Below are positions 24,223-38,605 of a DNA stretch of 64,000 bases, piece by piece. A model generated the notes under the pieces. The model was not told the DNA's origin, did no database searches, and worked only from the letters and a program-made list of their open reading frames with translations. The position numbers and the translations under genes were made by a program. How positions within the stretch are numbered: position 1 is the stretch's first letter; each line of letters opens with the position of its first letter. The DNA is from Amia ocellicauda (Eukaryota; Chordata; Actinopteri; Amiiformes; Amiidae), in NCBI RefSeq assembly GCF_036373705.1, contig NW_027102714.1:1-64000 (forward strand), in the 5' to 3' direction.

Positions 24223-26515
24223 GCTATCCTCCCGATGGTTCACACTTCGGTAGCTACCTTTTTTACTTTCATGGGGCCCTGAAATCCTCGCTGCGCCCCT
24301 GGTCATGAAAGCTGTAATGTCTGGTATCAAAATACATTACTGGCTTTCGGCTTACACACGTCATTTCAACCCACTTGCTCAAGCAGACCGAGTAAACGTT
24401 TACTCGAGGTATACGGTCACACAGAAGGAGCATCCCAAGAACACCAGTAAATGGCGTTGAAATTTTGAAAACATGCACAATTTTCCACGATCTAAGCCCA
24501 CAGTTTACGTGCAAAATCTAACGTCTGAGATGATGGTATCCATGTAACATTCCCGAAATGGACGCATTTTAAAAGTGCAAGGTAACGGTCTGGTCCATTT
24601 ATTGTGGGTTTCAAGGTAAAGTACATTGCTGATGGACGTTTCATGGTTAATGCGGATCAGTGGTTTCCTTTATCATTATGCTCTCTAAATTGTTGTGGGT
24701 CTGTTGTACACTGTTCAGTACTGTACATCGTGTTTTAATCCTAACTTGATAAAACACTTCGATTCATGGCTTTGTAGCCCCACCAGTGACGTAAAAAACC
24801 ACTCGGTAAGATCATTAAAACAAAGTATTAAACAAGGCGCAATGCACAAGACAGTCCTTTGCCCTGTGCAGTGCTGCGGGTAAACAACTCGTCTCTAGTG
24901 CAATAAACTAAGACCATGTAAACCCGAGAGGGAGAGGGGCATTTAATCTGTGACTCGAGCATATTGTCTCCAGTGAGGTCAATACACGCGTCAGGGATAT
25001 GTATGCTAAATGTAATGTAAATATGATGGATATAATGTATATTGTGGTGGAGTTTATAAAGATAATGTCAGGGGAACTTTAGTGATGTTCTGTGTTTTCT
25101 AAATTCCAAGCAGTGGGACTTTAAGTCATAACTTTGTGAGGAATTTACATGTCTTTATAAATTATATATCATTATAAAGTAATAATCCAGCTCACTTTGC
25201 TAGCTAGCCTACTGCCAGTTGCCATCCAAATGATGATAATGATCAGCTAGTAGTTAAGTACTGCAGTAGTTTGCCAGTTGTCAGCTAATGATTTTTGATA
25301 GAATTGTATTATTTAAATTCAGTTTTTTGTGCACTATAGTATTTTCAGTATTGAGTATTTTTGGTGTGGATGTTATTTTACCTAAACAGTTTATTAGTTA
25401 TTGCTCTGATTTCAATATGCATAGTGCACTATTTACATTTGTATTGATTATTACATCAATTTCTTCAACAAGTACAGTGTATGTTAAAGTGCAATACATG
25501 TTCTGTGATGTGCATTATTTAAATGTTTGTGTTTATTTTAGTTTTAACTAAACATTCTCTATACGCCATAAACATGGGCACCACTAAAATGTTTTTCATC
25601 GAGAGGGGGGATGGTTCTGGGGCTACTATCAAATCTCGCATATGGCCCCCAAATGGCTAGGGCCGGCTCTGGACATCACACATTACATAGGATGGGACTG
25701 ACGTTGGATGCGACTTTTCGTGACTTAAATCAAGTAACAAGTTACTAGTACACACATAGCCTCTAAGTGTACTGAGTAATGATACTCTCTCTTTCGTTCA
25801 TTCGTTCCTTAGTATAATTACCTTTAGTAGTATTAGTACTGGCCACTACTCGGAAGGTAGCGATGCGCACCAATAGATCACGAAAGCTTTCTCATAGTTT
25901 TGTGTTTTAGATAATGGTTCAATACGGACTCAATCCCCTTTCATGGACATGGCAGGGAACTTGCAGTTAGAACTAAGGAGTCTAATAAGACTTGGTGGTA
26001 CGCAGAACTGAAGTGCCAAGTGACAGGCTATCACTTTCATTGCACACCGCATTGTCTTCTCGCAGGGAGCGAATTGGGGAAATGTTGGATTTACGGCATC
26101 ATGTAGAAAGACTGAATGGTTTAGTTACAGAAAAAGATAAAAAAAAGATAGTGACCTTTCTTACTAGCTGAACTAACCTGCATAAAATTAAGAAGATACA
26201 GACATTTTCATGCAATTATTTCAAGTTACAGTCTGCTGCTCAGACACAGTTTGGCGCACAGATGCAACTATCATCAACTCAATTATAAACATATATCTAG
26301 AGAGACAGAGAGACAGACATGGACTACATATCGTGCACATTGTATGAAATCATGCTGGTATATGTAGGCTTGTAGATGATTGTTAAGAGGCCTATTTGGA
26401 AACATACGAAATGAGATATTACCATAATGAAGTCATGATACATGAAGGAAATGTTTTTCATGTTGGCAAAAGTACCCTGTCAAAATGAAAATGAATGAGA
26501 GAAGACTAAAACAAA

Positions 26516-26567
26516 GGGCTCGTCCGGGATTTGAACCCTTTGAATCATACCCCTAGACCAACGAGCC
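26516..26567 (-). pseudogene. tRNA-Pro pseudogene (unit C)
   Basis: Same anticodon-arm-less 52-base form. Confidence 0.85.
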
Positions 26568-27289
26568 ACATAGCACAGGTTTCTGTGAAAACTAGTTAAC
26601 ATCGGTGCCACGTAGAGAGTTGTGCGCTCCTCTATTTGAACACTTTCTCCTTCAAACATTGCATGAGTGTCTGACTGCCGCCATCTAGCGGTGCTGACTG
26701 ACCGATGGCTCGGGTATCTTGGATGTTGTTAAATGACATAACTGTCCGCCCAAGACACTGATGAACAAGGGTCATAGTTTTCCCTTGTAATAATAACAAC
26801 AATAGTAATTGGAGTGAATGGAAGTGGCATTTCTATTTCACTTTACTTTAACCGTCATCGTCGCCAACATTGTTGTTGGTGAGCATGGAGAGGAGTGTAT
26901 TAGCTTTTAAAGTATATTCAAGCAAAGAACACGTCAAATAAATGTAATACCGAATACTTTTGCACGCAAGTGCACATGTATGTTACAGCGCTACTGGGAG
27001 CACGGCCCACGTGAAGCAAGAGGGCGCAGTAAAGGTCTGCGAGTCAAGTGTGATGTGGGTATCCTGCAGCAGGGAGAGGAACCTTTGTTTTTCTACAGAC
27101 GAAGCTGGTGCTGTGGGATACTAGTGTAAGGCCATTTATTCGTCATCTGTTCATGCGCAACGGTTCACCAGAAGTGTGTTAGTGAAAACAGCGGTAAGTG
27201 CAGGCTTAGTAGGGTCGCAATAGCTTGAATGGTGTCGAACTCCCCCGAAGCATCACAAGTGTGATGGCGGAAGCCTAGAAAGAAAACGT

Positions 27290-27361
27290 TGCGTTGGCCG
27301 GGAATCGAACCCGGGTCAACTGCTTGGAAGGCAGCTATGCTCACCACTATACCACCAACGC
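27290..27361 (-). tRNA. trnG-UCC: tRNA-Gly (anticodon UCC), unit C
   Basis: Identical to the unit B gene; TTTT terminator downstream on the minus strand. Confidence 0.96.
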
Positions 27362-28335
27362 CCAGAAAGTCTCTCATTCCATGACTTTTGATGCATTTCA
27401 GATCATTCATCTGACTAGATACATGCGAATAATTACAGCCTACAGTGTAAAGCTTCTGATTACAGACAGGGCGTGTTGAGTGTGCTAAGTAACTTGCTAA
27501 ATTCACTAACAAACAGTCGCTGCTCTTACTACAAAACAGGTGCAAGATATATCATTCTTAGCTAAACAAACCACGTAAACAATCAATGTAACTCTTAACT
27601 AAACTAGGAAACGCGAGAGAAAAAGGCGATACTTAGCTGCGGCGACTTGAGCGACTTCTCAGCTGGCTTGCCCGAGTGTCCAGATGCATATGTGGAAATA
27701 CTTCTATACAATCCATGAACATAGATTCTCGATAGATGAATACTGTTTATTTAAAGGTCAGTTTTTATTTAGCGCATAGTTTATTGAATTTACCCACCAA
27801 GGTGGAACACGGACAATGATGTATTTGATTGACAGTGTAACTTGGACTGTTGGAGTAACTTGGACACCCATTGGAATGGAAAAACAAACTCGAGAGAAAA
27901 GTGTGTGTGTGTGTGTGTGTGTGTGTGTCACCTGCTGGTAGTGATGCATTTACATAACCTACAGACTATTTGGGCTGATTGTTCCTGGTGTATTAATGAA
28001 ACTTTTCAAAGCGGTGGCTTACGTAGATGACATCACAGTCATTGTTAAGAATGGCAAGGATGTACCTTACCTTAAATGACTGTCAGAAATGAATTGAGTT
28101 TCTTCAGTGGTTAATGGCTTTTACTGGGGGAACTAGGTAGAAAGCAAGCCACTGTCTCTAGCCACATTTTGGACAAATGGACAAAACTAGATGGATTTAA
28201 AAATAGACGGATAGACAGTCGGATGGCGTCTGTCTACAATATTTTAAATGATAATAGTATATGTAGTATATGCATGTGCATTATAAACTAATCTTTACAT
28301 AAAAGGGGTAATACCATAATAAAATGCTGATGAGA

Positions 28336-28609
28336 GGAGAAGAGATCTTATTCACTGGCCAAATACATGATTTCGACAATTGTCGTACATCTTGACGGCA
28401 CTTAGCTTTACTTTTCACAATGTATGACTGCACTTACTGTACTTAACTGTATACATTGGAAGTTGTAAAATGTATTATCTTGAATTGCTTTGTTTAATGT
28501 AAATTTGAATTTGTAATGTTTGATGCCTTGTACTTAACTGTATTCTTGCACTTATGTTGCAAGTCGCCCTGCATAAGGGCGTCTGCCAAGAAATAAAAAT
28601 AATAATAAT
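28336..28609 (+). mobile_element. L2 3' end (unit C)
   Basis: Same tail as in unit A, but without the right-hand 84-bp repeat. Confidence 0.75.
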
Positions 28610-28661
28610 GTGTTTTATACAATGAGAAATTAAGAAAACCGTAAAAGAAAGGCATTTTAAA

Positions 28662-28705
28662 CCAGGACCTCTCGCACTCTAAGAGAGAATCATATCTCGA
28701 ACAAA
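28662..28705 (-). pseudogene. Second tRNA-Pro remnant (unit C)
   Basis: Same anticodon-arm remnant as at 10386-10430. Confidence 0.6.
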
Positions 28706-29670
28706 CTTACATTAGTGACATCTTTACACTAGTGCCACGTAGAAAGCGGTGCGCTCCAACAGCTGGAAACTTTCTCAGTCTCAAGTTCAAGCACCTTGTG
28801 TGTGACTGCCATCTAATGTTGCTGACTAATAGCACTATTGGACTAGAGGAGCTGGGGCTGGCAGAAATTCAGCCAGGCTTTTCTACAGGCGCAAACTCAG
28901 CTGATGCTGTGTAGTCTACTCCGTGTACGTCAATGAAAGTCTAGTGACTTCAATATACACACCCCGATGCACCCAAAGAGTGATTGTCAAAGTATGAGTG
29001 ACTCGCTCCACTAGCAGCACCGACCTGCATCTCTCTGTGACACCCGGCGCCTCCGTCTGGATAAGCTGCTGGTAATGCCGAGCACGGCAGCAGATCTTGT
29101 ACAGTGGAACCCTAATAATATTCCTAATAATATGGCAACATCCTGGGGGGTCGGTGTGCCGCGCCACAGTGCAGCGACCTTAGCGCATCACTAAAAGGCA
29201 CCTTAGCGAGGCCTCGGAATCGCTCAAACATGAACCGAGAAATGAACATTGAATCCCATCTACTATTATTACCTAGTAGTGTTGATGTTATCTAAAGTAT
29301 TTCTATACGTTTTTATTAGTGTATGAATTGTGTCGACCAGGGATCAGAAAGTGAGACAGTATTGGGTAGGCGGTAATCGAAAGCACAAGAAATACATAAA
29401 AGGGAGCTATACAGCAGGTGAATAAAACACGGATTGTGACAGTCTACTGTTAATAGCCTATAACAAGGCAGATTAAAATATAACAAACGATACGGATTCT
29501 TAAAATCAAATATAATTTCAACGTGCAGGAGACCAGACTGACTTTTATGCATCCTCTCGGGTGTAGATGCATGTTACTTAGACTAACAACGTTTGCATTC
29601 TAGGATATTAATAACACTCTCCAGAGCAGGAATTATTGAGTGATATTACAGGGAATGTAGAGTAAAAGAC

Positions 29671-29742
29671 TGACCCCGACGTGATTTGAACACACAACCT
29701 TCTGATCTGGAGTCAGACGCGCTACCGTTGCGCCACGAGGTC
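29671..29742 (-). tRNA. trnW-CCA: tRNA-Trp (anticodon CCA), unit C
   Basis: Identical to the unit A and B genes. Confidence 0.95.
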
Positions 29743-30130
29743 CTTAAACTTCAGTTAACACAGGACGTCAAGGAAAAATATTGGGAACTATGGTGATGTT
29801 TTGCTAGTGACCATTTAGGTTAATGAATGGGCAACTGAAGCATTGACGTGATGAAGAAGTTAAACAGAATGCTAAAGAGATAGTGACAGTGAGCATGACA
29901 CAGAACACATGGCATGACGTGAATACCAAGTTAAACTTAAAGCAGAAATTACAGAAAGAAAGAAAAAAAAACGGATACTGCACATGTGTTTGGTCTTTCC
30001 TATATCTTTAATATGATATCTCAGTAGTTTAAATTTGATACAGAAATTATTCTGGAATCCCATGAAATGGAAAATACAGTGAATATAAAACTATATTTGC
30101 TGTATTTATAACAAATATATTCCGCTTATA

Positions 30131-31351
30131 CACTCACCTAAAGGATTATTAGGAACACCATACTAATACTGTGTTTTACCCCCTTTCGCCTTCAGAACTG
30201 CCTTAATTCTACGTGGCATTGATTCAACAAGGTGCTGAAAGCATTCTTTAGAAATGTTGGCCCATATTGATAGGATAGCATCTTGCAGTTGATCGAGATT
30301 TGTGGGATGCACATCCAGGGCACGAAGCTCCCGTTCCACCACATCCCAAAGATGCTCAATTGGGTCGAGATCTGGTGACTGTGGGGGCCAGTTTAGTACA
30401 GTGAACTCATTGTCATGTTCAAGAAACCAATTTGAAATGATTCGACCTTTGTGACATGGTGCATTATCCTGCTGGAAGTAGCCATCAGAGGATGGGTACA
30501 TGGTGGTCATAAAGGGATGGACATGGTCAGAAACAATGCTCAGGTAGGCCGTGGCATTTAAACGATGCCCAATTGGCACTAAGGGGCCTAAAGTGTGCCA
30601 AGAAAACATCCCCCACACCATTACACCACCACCACCAGCCTGCACAGTGGTAACAAGGCATGATGGATCCATGTTCTCATTCTGTTTACGCCAAATTCTG
30701 ACTCTACCATCTGAATGTCTCAACAGAAATCGAGACTCATCAGACCAGGCAACATTTTTCCAGTCTTCAACTGTCCAATTTTGGTGAGCTTGTGCAAATT
30801 GTAGCCTCTTTTTCCTATGTGTAGTGGACATGAGTGGTACCCGGTGGGGTCTTCTGCTGTTGTAGCCCATCCGCCTCAAGGTTGTACGTGTTGTGGCTTC
30901 ACAAATGCCTTGCTGCATACCTCGGTTGTAACGAGTGTTTATTTCAGTCAAAGTTGCTCTTCTATCAGCTTGAATCAGTCGGCCCATTCTCCTCTGACCT
31001 CTAGCATCAACAAGGCATTTTCGCCCACAGGACTGCTGCATACTGGATGTTTTTCCCTTTTCACACCATTTTTTGTAAACCCTAGAAATGGTTGTGCGTG
31101 AAAATCCCAGTAACTGAGCAGATTGTGAAATACTCAGACCGGCCCGTCTGGCACCAACAACCATGCCACGCTCAAAATTGCTTAAATCACCTTTCTTTCC
31201 CATTCAGACATCCAGTTTGGAGTTCAGGAGATTGTCTTGACCAGGACCACACCCCTAAATGCATTGAAGCAACTGCCATGTGATTGGTTGGTTAGATAAT
31301 TGCATTAATGAGAAATTGAACAGGTGTATCTAATAATCCTTTAGGTGAGTG
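30131..31351 (-). mobile_element. Tc1-like element, DD36E type (unit C)
   Basis: 1221 bp between TA duplications (30129-30130, 31352-31353), with matching terminal repeats and an open transposase gene. Structurally complete. Confidence 0.95.
30163..31203 (-). CDS. Tc1/mariner transposase, DD36E, intact (unit C)
   Basis: 346 residues, open from MGKKGDLSNF to the KAKGGKTQY end. It keeps the catalytic D155, D246 and E283 with 36-residue spacing, and keeps SPDL before the last motif, where unit B has SPHL. It has DPIEHLW in place of NPIEHLW and Q for R in the SSMQQSCGRK stretch. Of the three copies this one and unit B are candidates for an active enzyme; activity cannot be judged by eye. Confidence 0.95.
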   Translation of the reverse strand: MGKKGDLSNFERGMVVGARRAGLSISQSAQLLGFSRTTISRVYKKWCEKGKTSSMQQSCGRKCLVDARGQRRMGRLIQADRRATLTEINTRYNRGMQQGICEATTRTTLRRMGYNSRRPHRVPLMSTTHRKKRLQFAQAHQNWTVEDWKNVAWSDESRFLLRHSDGRVRIWRKQNENMDPSCLVTTVQAGGGGVMVWGMFSWHTLGPLVPIGHRLNATAYLSIVSDHVHPFMTTMYPSSDGYFQQDNAPCHKGRIISNWFLEHDNEFTVLNWPPQSPDLDPIEHLWDVVERELRALDVHPTNLDQLQDAILSIWANISKECFQHLVESMPRRIKAVLKAKGGKTQY

Positions 31352-34192
31352 TATTTGCCTTTACTAATATTGTATTTTATTTTACAATAGGTTTAATATA
31401 ATAAGGTCCAAATAATAAATGTACATATTTGCACATGCTTGCTTTTGGTGAACAGGTAGAATTGGCCATTGTCTGAAAAAACATGCACTCACCTAGTTAT
31501 TCACAGTTTAAACAGCGCCAGTGAATATTGGGTTTTAATGTTACAAGAGTGACGATGAAGTTATTGCGTTTAGTTGCTTTAAATAACTACAGTGGTTTGT
31601 GGATAACAGGAATATGTGCACATACAGAAAAGTTAAAAGTAACGCTGGGTAAGTACATAATCAAATCAAGTTTCACGAAAGATGATATGCTTCAGATACA
31701 ACTTAATAGTAAAAATGCATTATGGTAAAGAGTTAATAGCTTTGTTGATAACCTCAACGTATGCTAATCAGTCTCTGTTTCGTGTTTATTATCATAATAA
31801 TTGTAATTATTATTAGTAGTAGTAGTATTCTACAATAAAACTTGCATAAGTTCGAATTGTGCCGATATGTTTTCTGTACAAGGAAAAGTATATATATTAT
31901 TAAGTTACACAAGCATTGTAAAGAAACCAACAACATATAGGCACCTGGGTGTGTTCTTCCTACTTGGATAAGTAGGTTAGCCGGCTAAGTTTCAGGATAA
32001 CTTGGCATTAACTCGGGATTTTCCATTCTCCGTAGCGAGTTTAAAGTTCAGCCAGCTATGTTTCCAGAGCAGCATGTCCAGCATCTCAAACCTGCTCCCT
32101 GTCAGGTTAACTTGAAGTTAGATGGCTAACAATCTCACTGTATTTCATCTGCCCAGTTAAATGACAGCTGACTGTGTCCCCCAACAATGACGGCGCCGTT
32201 CCTAACAGATCCAGTAGTGATCCAGACCCAGTAGCTTTTCTGCGAGGAATAATTCATAGAGATTATAGATTTAAATTATACAGATTATTTATTTGAGCGT
32301 TACAGGTTCGGTCGGAAAGGAATGATTTACGTAGCCGATTAATTAGGACCGCACATCAGTCATTCCGCCCTGGGCCGGCCCTGACCAATTTGATGCCCTA
32401 GGCAAGATTTTAGCTGGTCCCCTTGCATCGCAGCCAATTCCACCACCGATCATTGTGTTCATACACTTACACAGAAACTGCATAGCTTCATGTCTTAGAT
32501 TTTCTTTATTTTTGAAACAAGAAAAAAACACACAAAATAAAAACAGTATGCAAGAAACAAGTGACAAAACGAATTATGAATACAATATAAATAAGTATTG
32601 CACGAAAAAACTATATTACCGACACCATAGTGCAAGATGCATAATGTAGCAGTGTTCTACAGCCTTACCGCCTTGCCTTTCTTGCAGCAAACAAGTGACA
32701 TAAAACGAATTATAAATAAGTGGATGTTTCCTGCAGCACACTTGAAAGAAAAGGTATATTTCTCAGAATTATGTTATAGGTAATGGAGGTTGATGAAAGA
32801 GTTAAATAGCTGATCGATCAAAAGGTGTGATCGTTGTGGGGCATCGGTAAGAATGCACAATTCTCATTCATTCCAAACAGTGTCCCTTTACTGCATCACT
32901 AGCAATGGGCGTTAGCCTATTTTGGTATTTGTTTTGTGTGTTTTTTATTGCTTTTTGTTTTGTTTTATTAATTCACTTTAAACCTCTTATATTATCACAT
33001 TATTCCCATTAAAATCACGTTTGTTTACTTTGAATGTCCCGCCCCACTTCACGGAAATGCACGAGTTTTATTTACGATTGATTGATTTAAATATACACAT
33101 GGCTAATCACGCATTCATGAGAGTACCCGCTTATTCGCCAGGTTCTACGAAATTCAATAATTGACCATGAGGAGCACCTGTTAGGCTGGAGATAAAATGC
33201 TCCCGGGGTGGAGCTGGGGGGGACGGGATTGCAGAGCAACGGGAACGAAACGTGGAGCCAAAGGCGAACGAAGGACTTGATGGACAAGTAACGGAAAGGG
33301 CTAAGAGACCCAGAGGAGAGCTGAGGCGACCTCTGCAACGCTAGCGAGAGTATCCAGAGAAGGGATAGCGTACAGGCTTTTTGAACTACAGTAGTGTTTC
33401 AAAGGATAACAACAAACAACCTGTTTTTTTTTTTTTTTACTCGGCCATTGTTTTCTTGGACTGTACATGGACATTGTAATTTCTTTGTATTGCCAAACCC
33501 GGACCAGAGCAGAAGCTGAATTTTTGTCGGAGCCCCTCATTAATTTGTACTAGGACACGTGGACTATTGCCTGCCCCATTCCAGCTCCTGGTGCTGCCGG
33601 AGGAGACCAACAGAACCCTCCACGAATGCATTTTTTAGTTTGAACTTTTGTCTTTTTAACATAAAGAGGAAGTCTGATGGATTTTATATTAGAGATTTGT
33701 AATCCAGTTAATTGTATACCTGTCTTGTGTGGTCTGTGGTGTGCTCCTGGCTTGAGATTCCCCAATTTAAATAACCTAAATCGAAGGGAGAATTGAGGTA
33801 GTAAATGCAAAATGGGCATATTTGGGCAATCGACAACCTCCCAATGGGTCCTAGCGGCTGTAGACAACCGCTAGGTGGTGTAGTCGTGCTTCCATAAGTT
33901 TTACCCCCCAGTGGTACTGTATAACTTCCACTCTGTGACACATCCTAGATTTTAATAGCGACAAGATGTGAAGTCATAGTGAAGAGCTTGGGAAGGTGCG
34001 GTCACGCCTGCTTCATCAATGACGGGAGCTTTGGGGAGACGGGAGGCAGTCACATTACCTTCCTGAGAGCAGTAACTGCCGAACCAACACACATTACTTG
34101 TGTGTGCCAAATACTTCTGTTTTATTAGTACCTAATTTTTCAGCACCAGTATTTAACTTTTCAGATTGTTGGAAAAAAACTGTACAGGTATT

Positions 34193-34275
34193 CCCTGCTA
34201 ACACACAACATTGCCAATAACATTGTAGCAATATAATTTATATTGCTACAGCATTGAGGCAATGTGCTAGCAGGG
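34193..34275. repeat. 83-bp foldback repeat (unit D)
   Basis: Same palindrome as at 4512-4594. Confidence 0.6.
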
Positions 34276-34529
34276 TTGTTGTACTTTGGAATCGGTTCAT
34301 GCTTCACGATTGGTTAATTGCCTATTTTTTTTTTTGCCTTCATAAACAATTCGTGTATCGACTTTGCTCCCTTTTTCTTGGGATTGTGCGTCTTGTAGGC
34401 AGTCCATAGGTTGTCCCTATATTAATTTATTCATGAAATTCCAACCGAAATAGCGACAGTTCTACAGCTATTTCAAACCAGAAGTTTGAATCGCTCCTGA
34501 TTTCAGGAAAAGGTGTAAATAAAGAACTG

Positions 34530-35554
34530 TCTCGTTCTGTCCGTCCCTCCCCTCCTCAGCCTTGGATCTCTTCTGTTCTCTGCTCAACCAGTCTGCGCAC
34601 CACTGAGCACAAGTGGAAGAGATCCAAACTCCCAGCTACCCTCGCACTCTACCACTCTCTACTGCCCACATTCCCCTCCTCGCTCACCTCAGTCTTACTT
34701 CCAGTCATTCTTTGAATCCACTGTCCACAACCCCCGCAAGCTTTACTCCACCTTCTCTCTCTTCTCCCCCCTCCTCCCTCATCTCATCTCACCTCATCAT
34801 TTTGCCTCATTCTTCTACAAGATCACAGACATCCACAAGCTCTTCAACAGTCTCCTCTCCACTCCCACCCTGCCCAAGTCTCCCACCGATCAAGCTTCCA
34901 TTTCTTCATTCTCTCCTCTCTCAGACTCTGAACTTTCCTCTCTCCTCCTAGGTCACAAACCCATAATATGTCCCCTGGACCCTCTCTCTACTCGCCTCCT
35001 GCAAGCGTCTGCTCCATTTCAACTCCCCTTCTTCTCCTCCCTCCTCAACTCCTCACTCCTCTCTGGCTGTTTCCCCTCTTGCATTTAAACAAGCTGCGGT
35101 CATCCCACTCCTCAAGAAACCTACCCTTGACCCCACCTCTCCTCAGAGGCACCTGTCTCTGCCCTGTCGCCCTACTCCCCTTCCTCTCAAAGACCCTCGA
35201 GCGTGCGGTCCACTGTCAGCTCTCTGCATTCCTTTCCCATCTCTCACTTCTTGATCCTCTGCAATCCGCCTTCCAAACACCGCTCACACCACTGAGACTG
35301 CTGTCCTGGCAGTCACTGACTCCCTCAACTGTGCTCGGGCAGCCTCCCTCTCCTCAATCCTCATCCTCCTTGGTCTCTCCGCAACATTTGACACCGTCGA
35401 TCACTCCATCCTCCTCTCCTGCCTCGCTGACCTTGGAATCTCTGGGACTGCTCTCACTTGTTTCTCCTCCTACCTCAACGACCGGACCTATCAAGTGGCG
35501 AGCTTCCTCATCCACCCCTCAACCTCTCCTCACAGGCATAACCCCCGGGTTTAG
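34530..35554 (+). mobile_element. L2 reverse transcriptase remnant (unit D)
   Basis: Long form, as at 4846-5876, with the same shifting frames. Confidence 0.75.
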
Positions 35555-37831
35555 CTATCCTCCCGATGGGTCACACTTCGGTAACTACCTTTTTTACTTT
35601 CATGGGGCCCTGAAATCCTCGCTGCGCCCCTGGTCATGAAAGCTGTAATGTCTGTTATCAAAATACATTACTGGCTTTCGGCTTACACACGTCATTTCAA
35701 CCCACTTGCTCAAGCAGACCGAGTAAACGTTTACTCGAGGTATACGGTCACACAGAAGGAGCATCCCAAGAACACCAGTAAATGGCGTAGAAATTTTGAA
35801 AACACGCACAATTTTCCACGATCTAAGCCCACAGTTTACGTGCAAATTCTAATGTCTGAGATGATGGTATCCATGTAACATTCCGGAAATGGACGCATTT
35901 TAAAAGTGCAAGGTAACGGTCTGGTCCATTTATTGTGGGTTTCAAGGTAAAGTACATTGCTGATGGACGTTTCATGGTTAATGCGGATCAGTGGTTTCCT
36001 TTATCATTATGCTCTCTAAATTGTTGTGGGTCTGTTGTACACTGTTCAGTTTTGTACATCGTGTTTTAATCCTAACTTGATAAAACACTTCGATTCATGG
36101 CTTTGTAGCCCCACCAGTGACGTAAAAAACCACTCGGTAAGATCATTAAAACAAAGTATTAAACAAGGCGCAATGCACAAGACAGTCCTTTGCCCTGTGC
36201 AGGGCTGCGGGTAAACAACTCGTCTCTAGTGCAATAAACTAAGACCATGTAAACCCGAGAGGGAGAGGGGCATTTAATCTGTGACTCGAGCATATTGTCT
36301 CCAGTGAGGTCAATACACGCGTCAGGGATATGTATGCTAAATGTAATGTAAATATGATGGATATAATGTATATTGTGGTGGAGTTTATAAAGATAATGTC
36401 AGGGGAACTTTAGTGATGTTCTGTGTTTTCTAAATTCCAAGCAGTGGGACTTTAAGTCATAACTTTGTGAGGAATTTACATGTCTTTATAAATTATATAT
36501 CATTATAAAGTAATAATCCAGCTCACTTTGCTAGCTAGCCTACTGCCAGTTGCCATCCAAATGATGATAATGATCAGCTAGTAGTTAAGTACTGCAGTAG
36601 TTTGCCAGTTGTCAGCTAATGATTTTTGATAGTATTGTATTATTTAAATTCAGTTTTTTGTGCACTACAGTATTTTCAATATTGAGTATTTTTGGTGTGG
36701 ATGTTATTTTACCTAAACAGTTTATTAGTTATTGCTCTGATTTCAATATGCATAGTGCACTATTTACATTTGTATTGATTATTACATCAATTTCTTCAAC
36801 AAGTACAGTGTATGTTAAAGTGCAATACATGTTCTGTGATGTGCATTATTTAAATGTTTGTGTTTATTTTAGTTTTAACTAAACATTCTCTATACGCCAT
36901 AAACATGGGCACCACTAAAATGTTTTTCATCGAGAGGGGGGATGGTTCTGGGGCTACTATCAAATCTCGCATATGGCCCCCAAATGGCTAGGGCCGGCTC
37001 TGGACATCACACATTACATAGGATGGGACTGACGTTGGATGCGACTTTTCGTGACTTAAATCAAGTAACAAGTTACTAGTACACACATAGCCTCTAAGTG
37101 TACTGAGTAATGATACTCTCTCTTTCGTTCATTCGTTCCTTAGTATAATTACCTTTAGTAGTAGTAGTACTGGCCACTACTCGGAAGGTAGCGATGCGCA
37201 CCAGCTTTCTCATAGTTTTGTGTTTTAGATAATGGTTCAATACGGACTCAATCCCCTTTCATGGACATGGCAGGGAACTTGCAGTTAGAACTAAGGAGTC
37301 TAATAAGACTTGGTGGTACGCAGAACTGAAGTGCCAAGTGACAGGCTATCACTTTCATTGCACACCGCATTGTCTTCTCGCAGGGAGCGAATTGGGGAAA
37401 TGTTGGATTTACGGCATCATGTAGAAAGACTGAATGGTTTAGTTACAGAAAAAGATAAAAAAGATAGTGACCTTTCTTACTAGCTGAACTAACCTGCATA
37501 AAATTAAGAAGATACAGACATTTTCATGCAATTATTTCAAGTTACAGTCTGCTGCTCAGACACAGTTTGGCGCACAGATGCAACTATCATCAACTCAATT
37601 ATAAACATATATCTAGAGAGACAGAGAGACAGACATGGACTACATATCGTGCACATTGTATGAAATCATGCTGGTATATGTAGGCTTGTAGATGATTGTT
37701 AAGAGGCCTATTTGGAAACATACGAAATGAGATATTACCATAATGAAGTCATGATACATGAAGGAAATGTTTTTCATGTTGGCAAAAGTACCCTGTCAAA
37801 ATGAAAATGAATGAGAGAAGACTAAAACAAA

Positions 37832-37883
37832 GGGCTCGTCCGGGATTTGAACCCTTTGAATCATACCCCTAGACCAACGAGCC
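37832..37883 (-). pseudogene. tRNA-Pro pseudogene (unit D)
   Basis: Same 52-base deleted form. Confidence 0.85.
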
Positions 37884-38605
37884 ACATAGCACAGGTTTCT
37901 GTGAAAACTAGTTAACATCGGTGCCACGTAGAGAGTTGTGCGCTCCTCTATTTGAACACTTTCTCCTTCAAACATTGCATGAGTGTCTGACTGCCGCCAT
38001 CTAGCGGTGCTGACTGACCGATGGCTCGGGTATCTTGGATGTTGTTAAATGACATAACTGTCCGCCCAAGACACTGATGACCAAGGGTCATAGTTTTCCC
38101 TTGTAATAATAACAACAATAGTAATTGGAGTGAATGGAAGTGGCATTTCTATTTCTCCTTACTTTAGCCGTCATCGTCGCCAACATTGTTGTTGGTGAGC
38201 ATGGAGAGGAGTGTATTAGCTTTTAAAGTATATTCAAGCAATGAACACGTCAAATAAATGTAATACCGAATACTTTTGCACGCAAGTGCACATGTATGTT
38301 ACAGCGCTTCTGGGAGCACGGCCCACGTCAAGCAAGAGGGCGCAGTAAAGGTCTGCGAGTCAAGTGTGATGTGGGTATCCTGCAGCAGGCAGAGGAACCT
38401 TTGTTTTTCTACAGACGAAGCTGGTGCTGTGGGATACTAGTGTAAGGCCATTTATTCGTCATCTGTTCATGCGCAACGGTTCACCAGAAGTGTGTTAGTG
38501 AAAACAGCGGTAAGTGCAGGCTTAGTAGGGTCGCAATAGCTTGAATGGTGTCGAACTCCCCCGAAGCATCACAAGTGTGATGGCGGAAGCCTAGAAAGAA
38601 AACGT

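Larger units (their letters stand above)
23254..32357. repeat. Tandem unit C (short form, 9.1 kb)
   Basis: Third copy. It has the same ~2.2 kb absence as B. At the L2 3' end it has only the left 84-bp repeat (28252-28335) and a different junction (TGTGTTTTATACAATGAG), as unit E does. Both tRNA genes and an intact Tc1-like element are present; the remaining gaps hold the same unrecognised DNA as unit A. Confidence 0.92.
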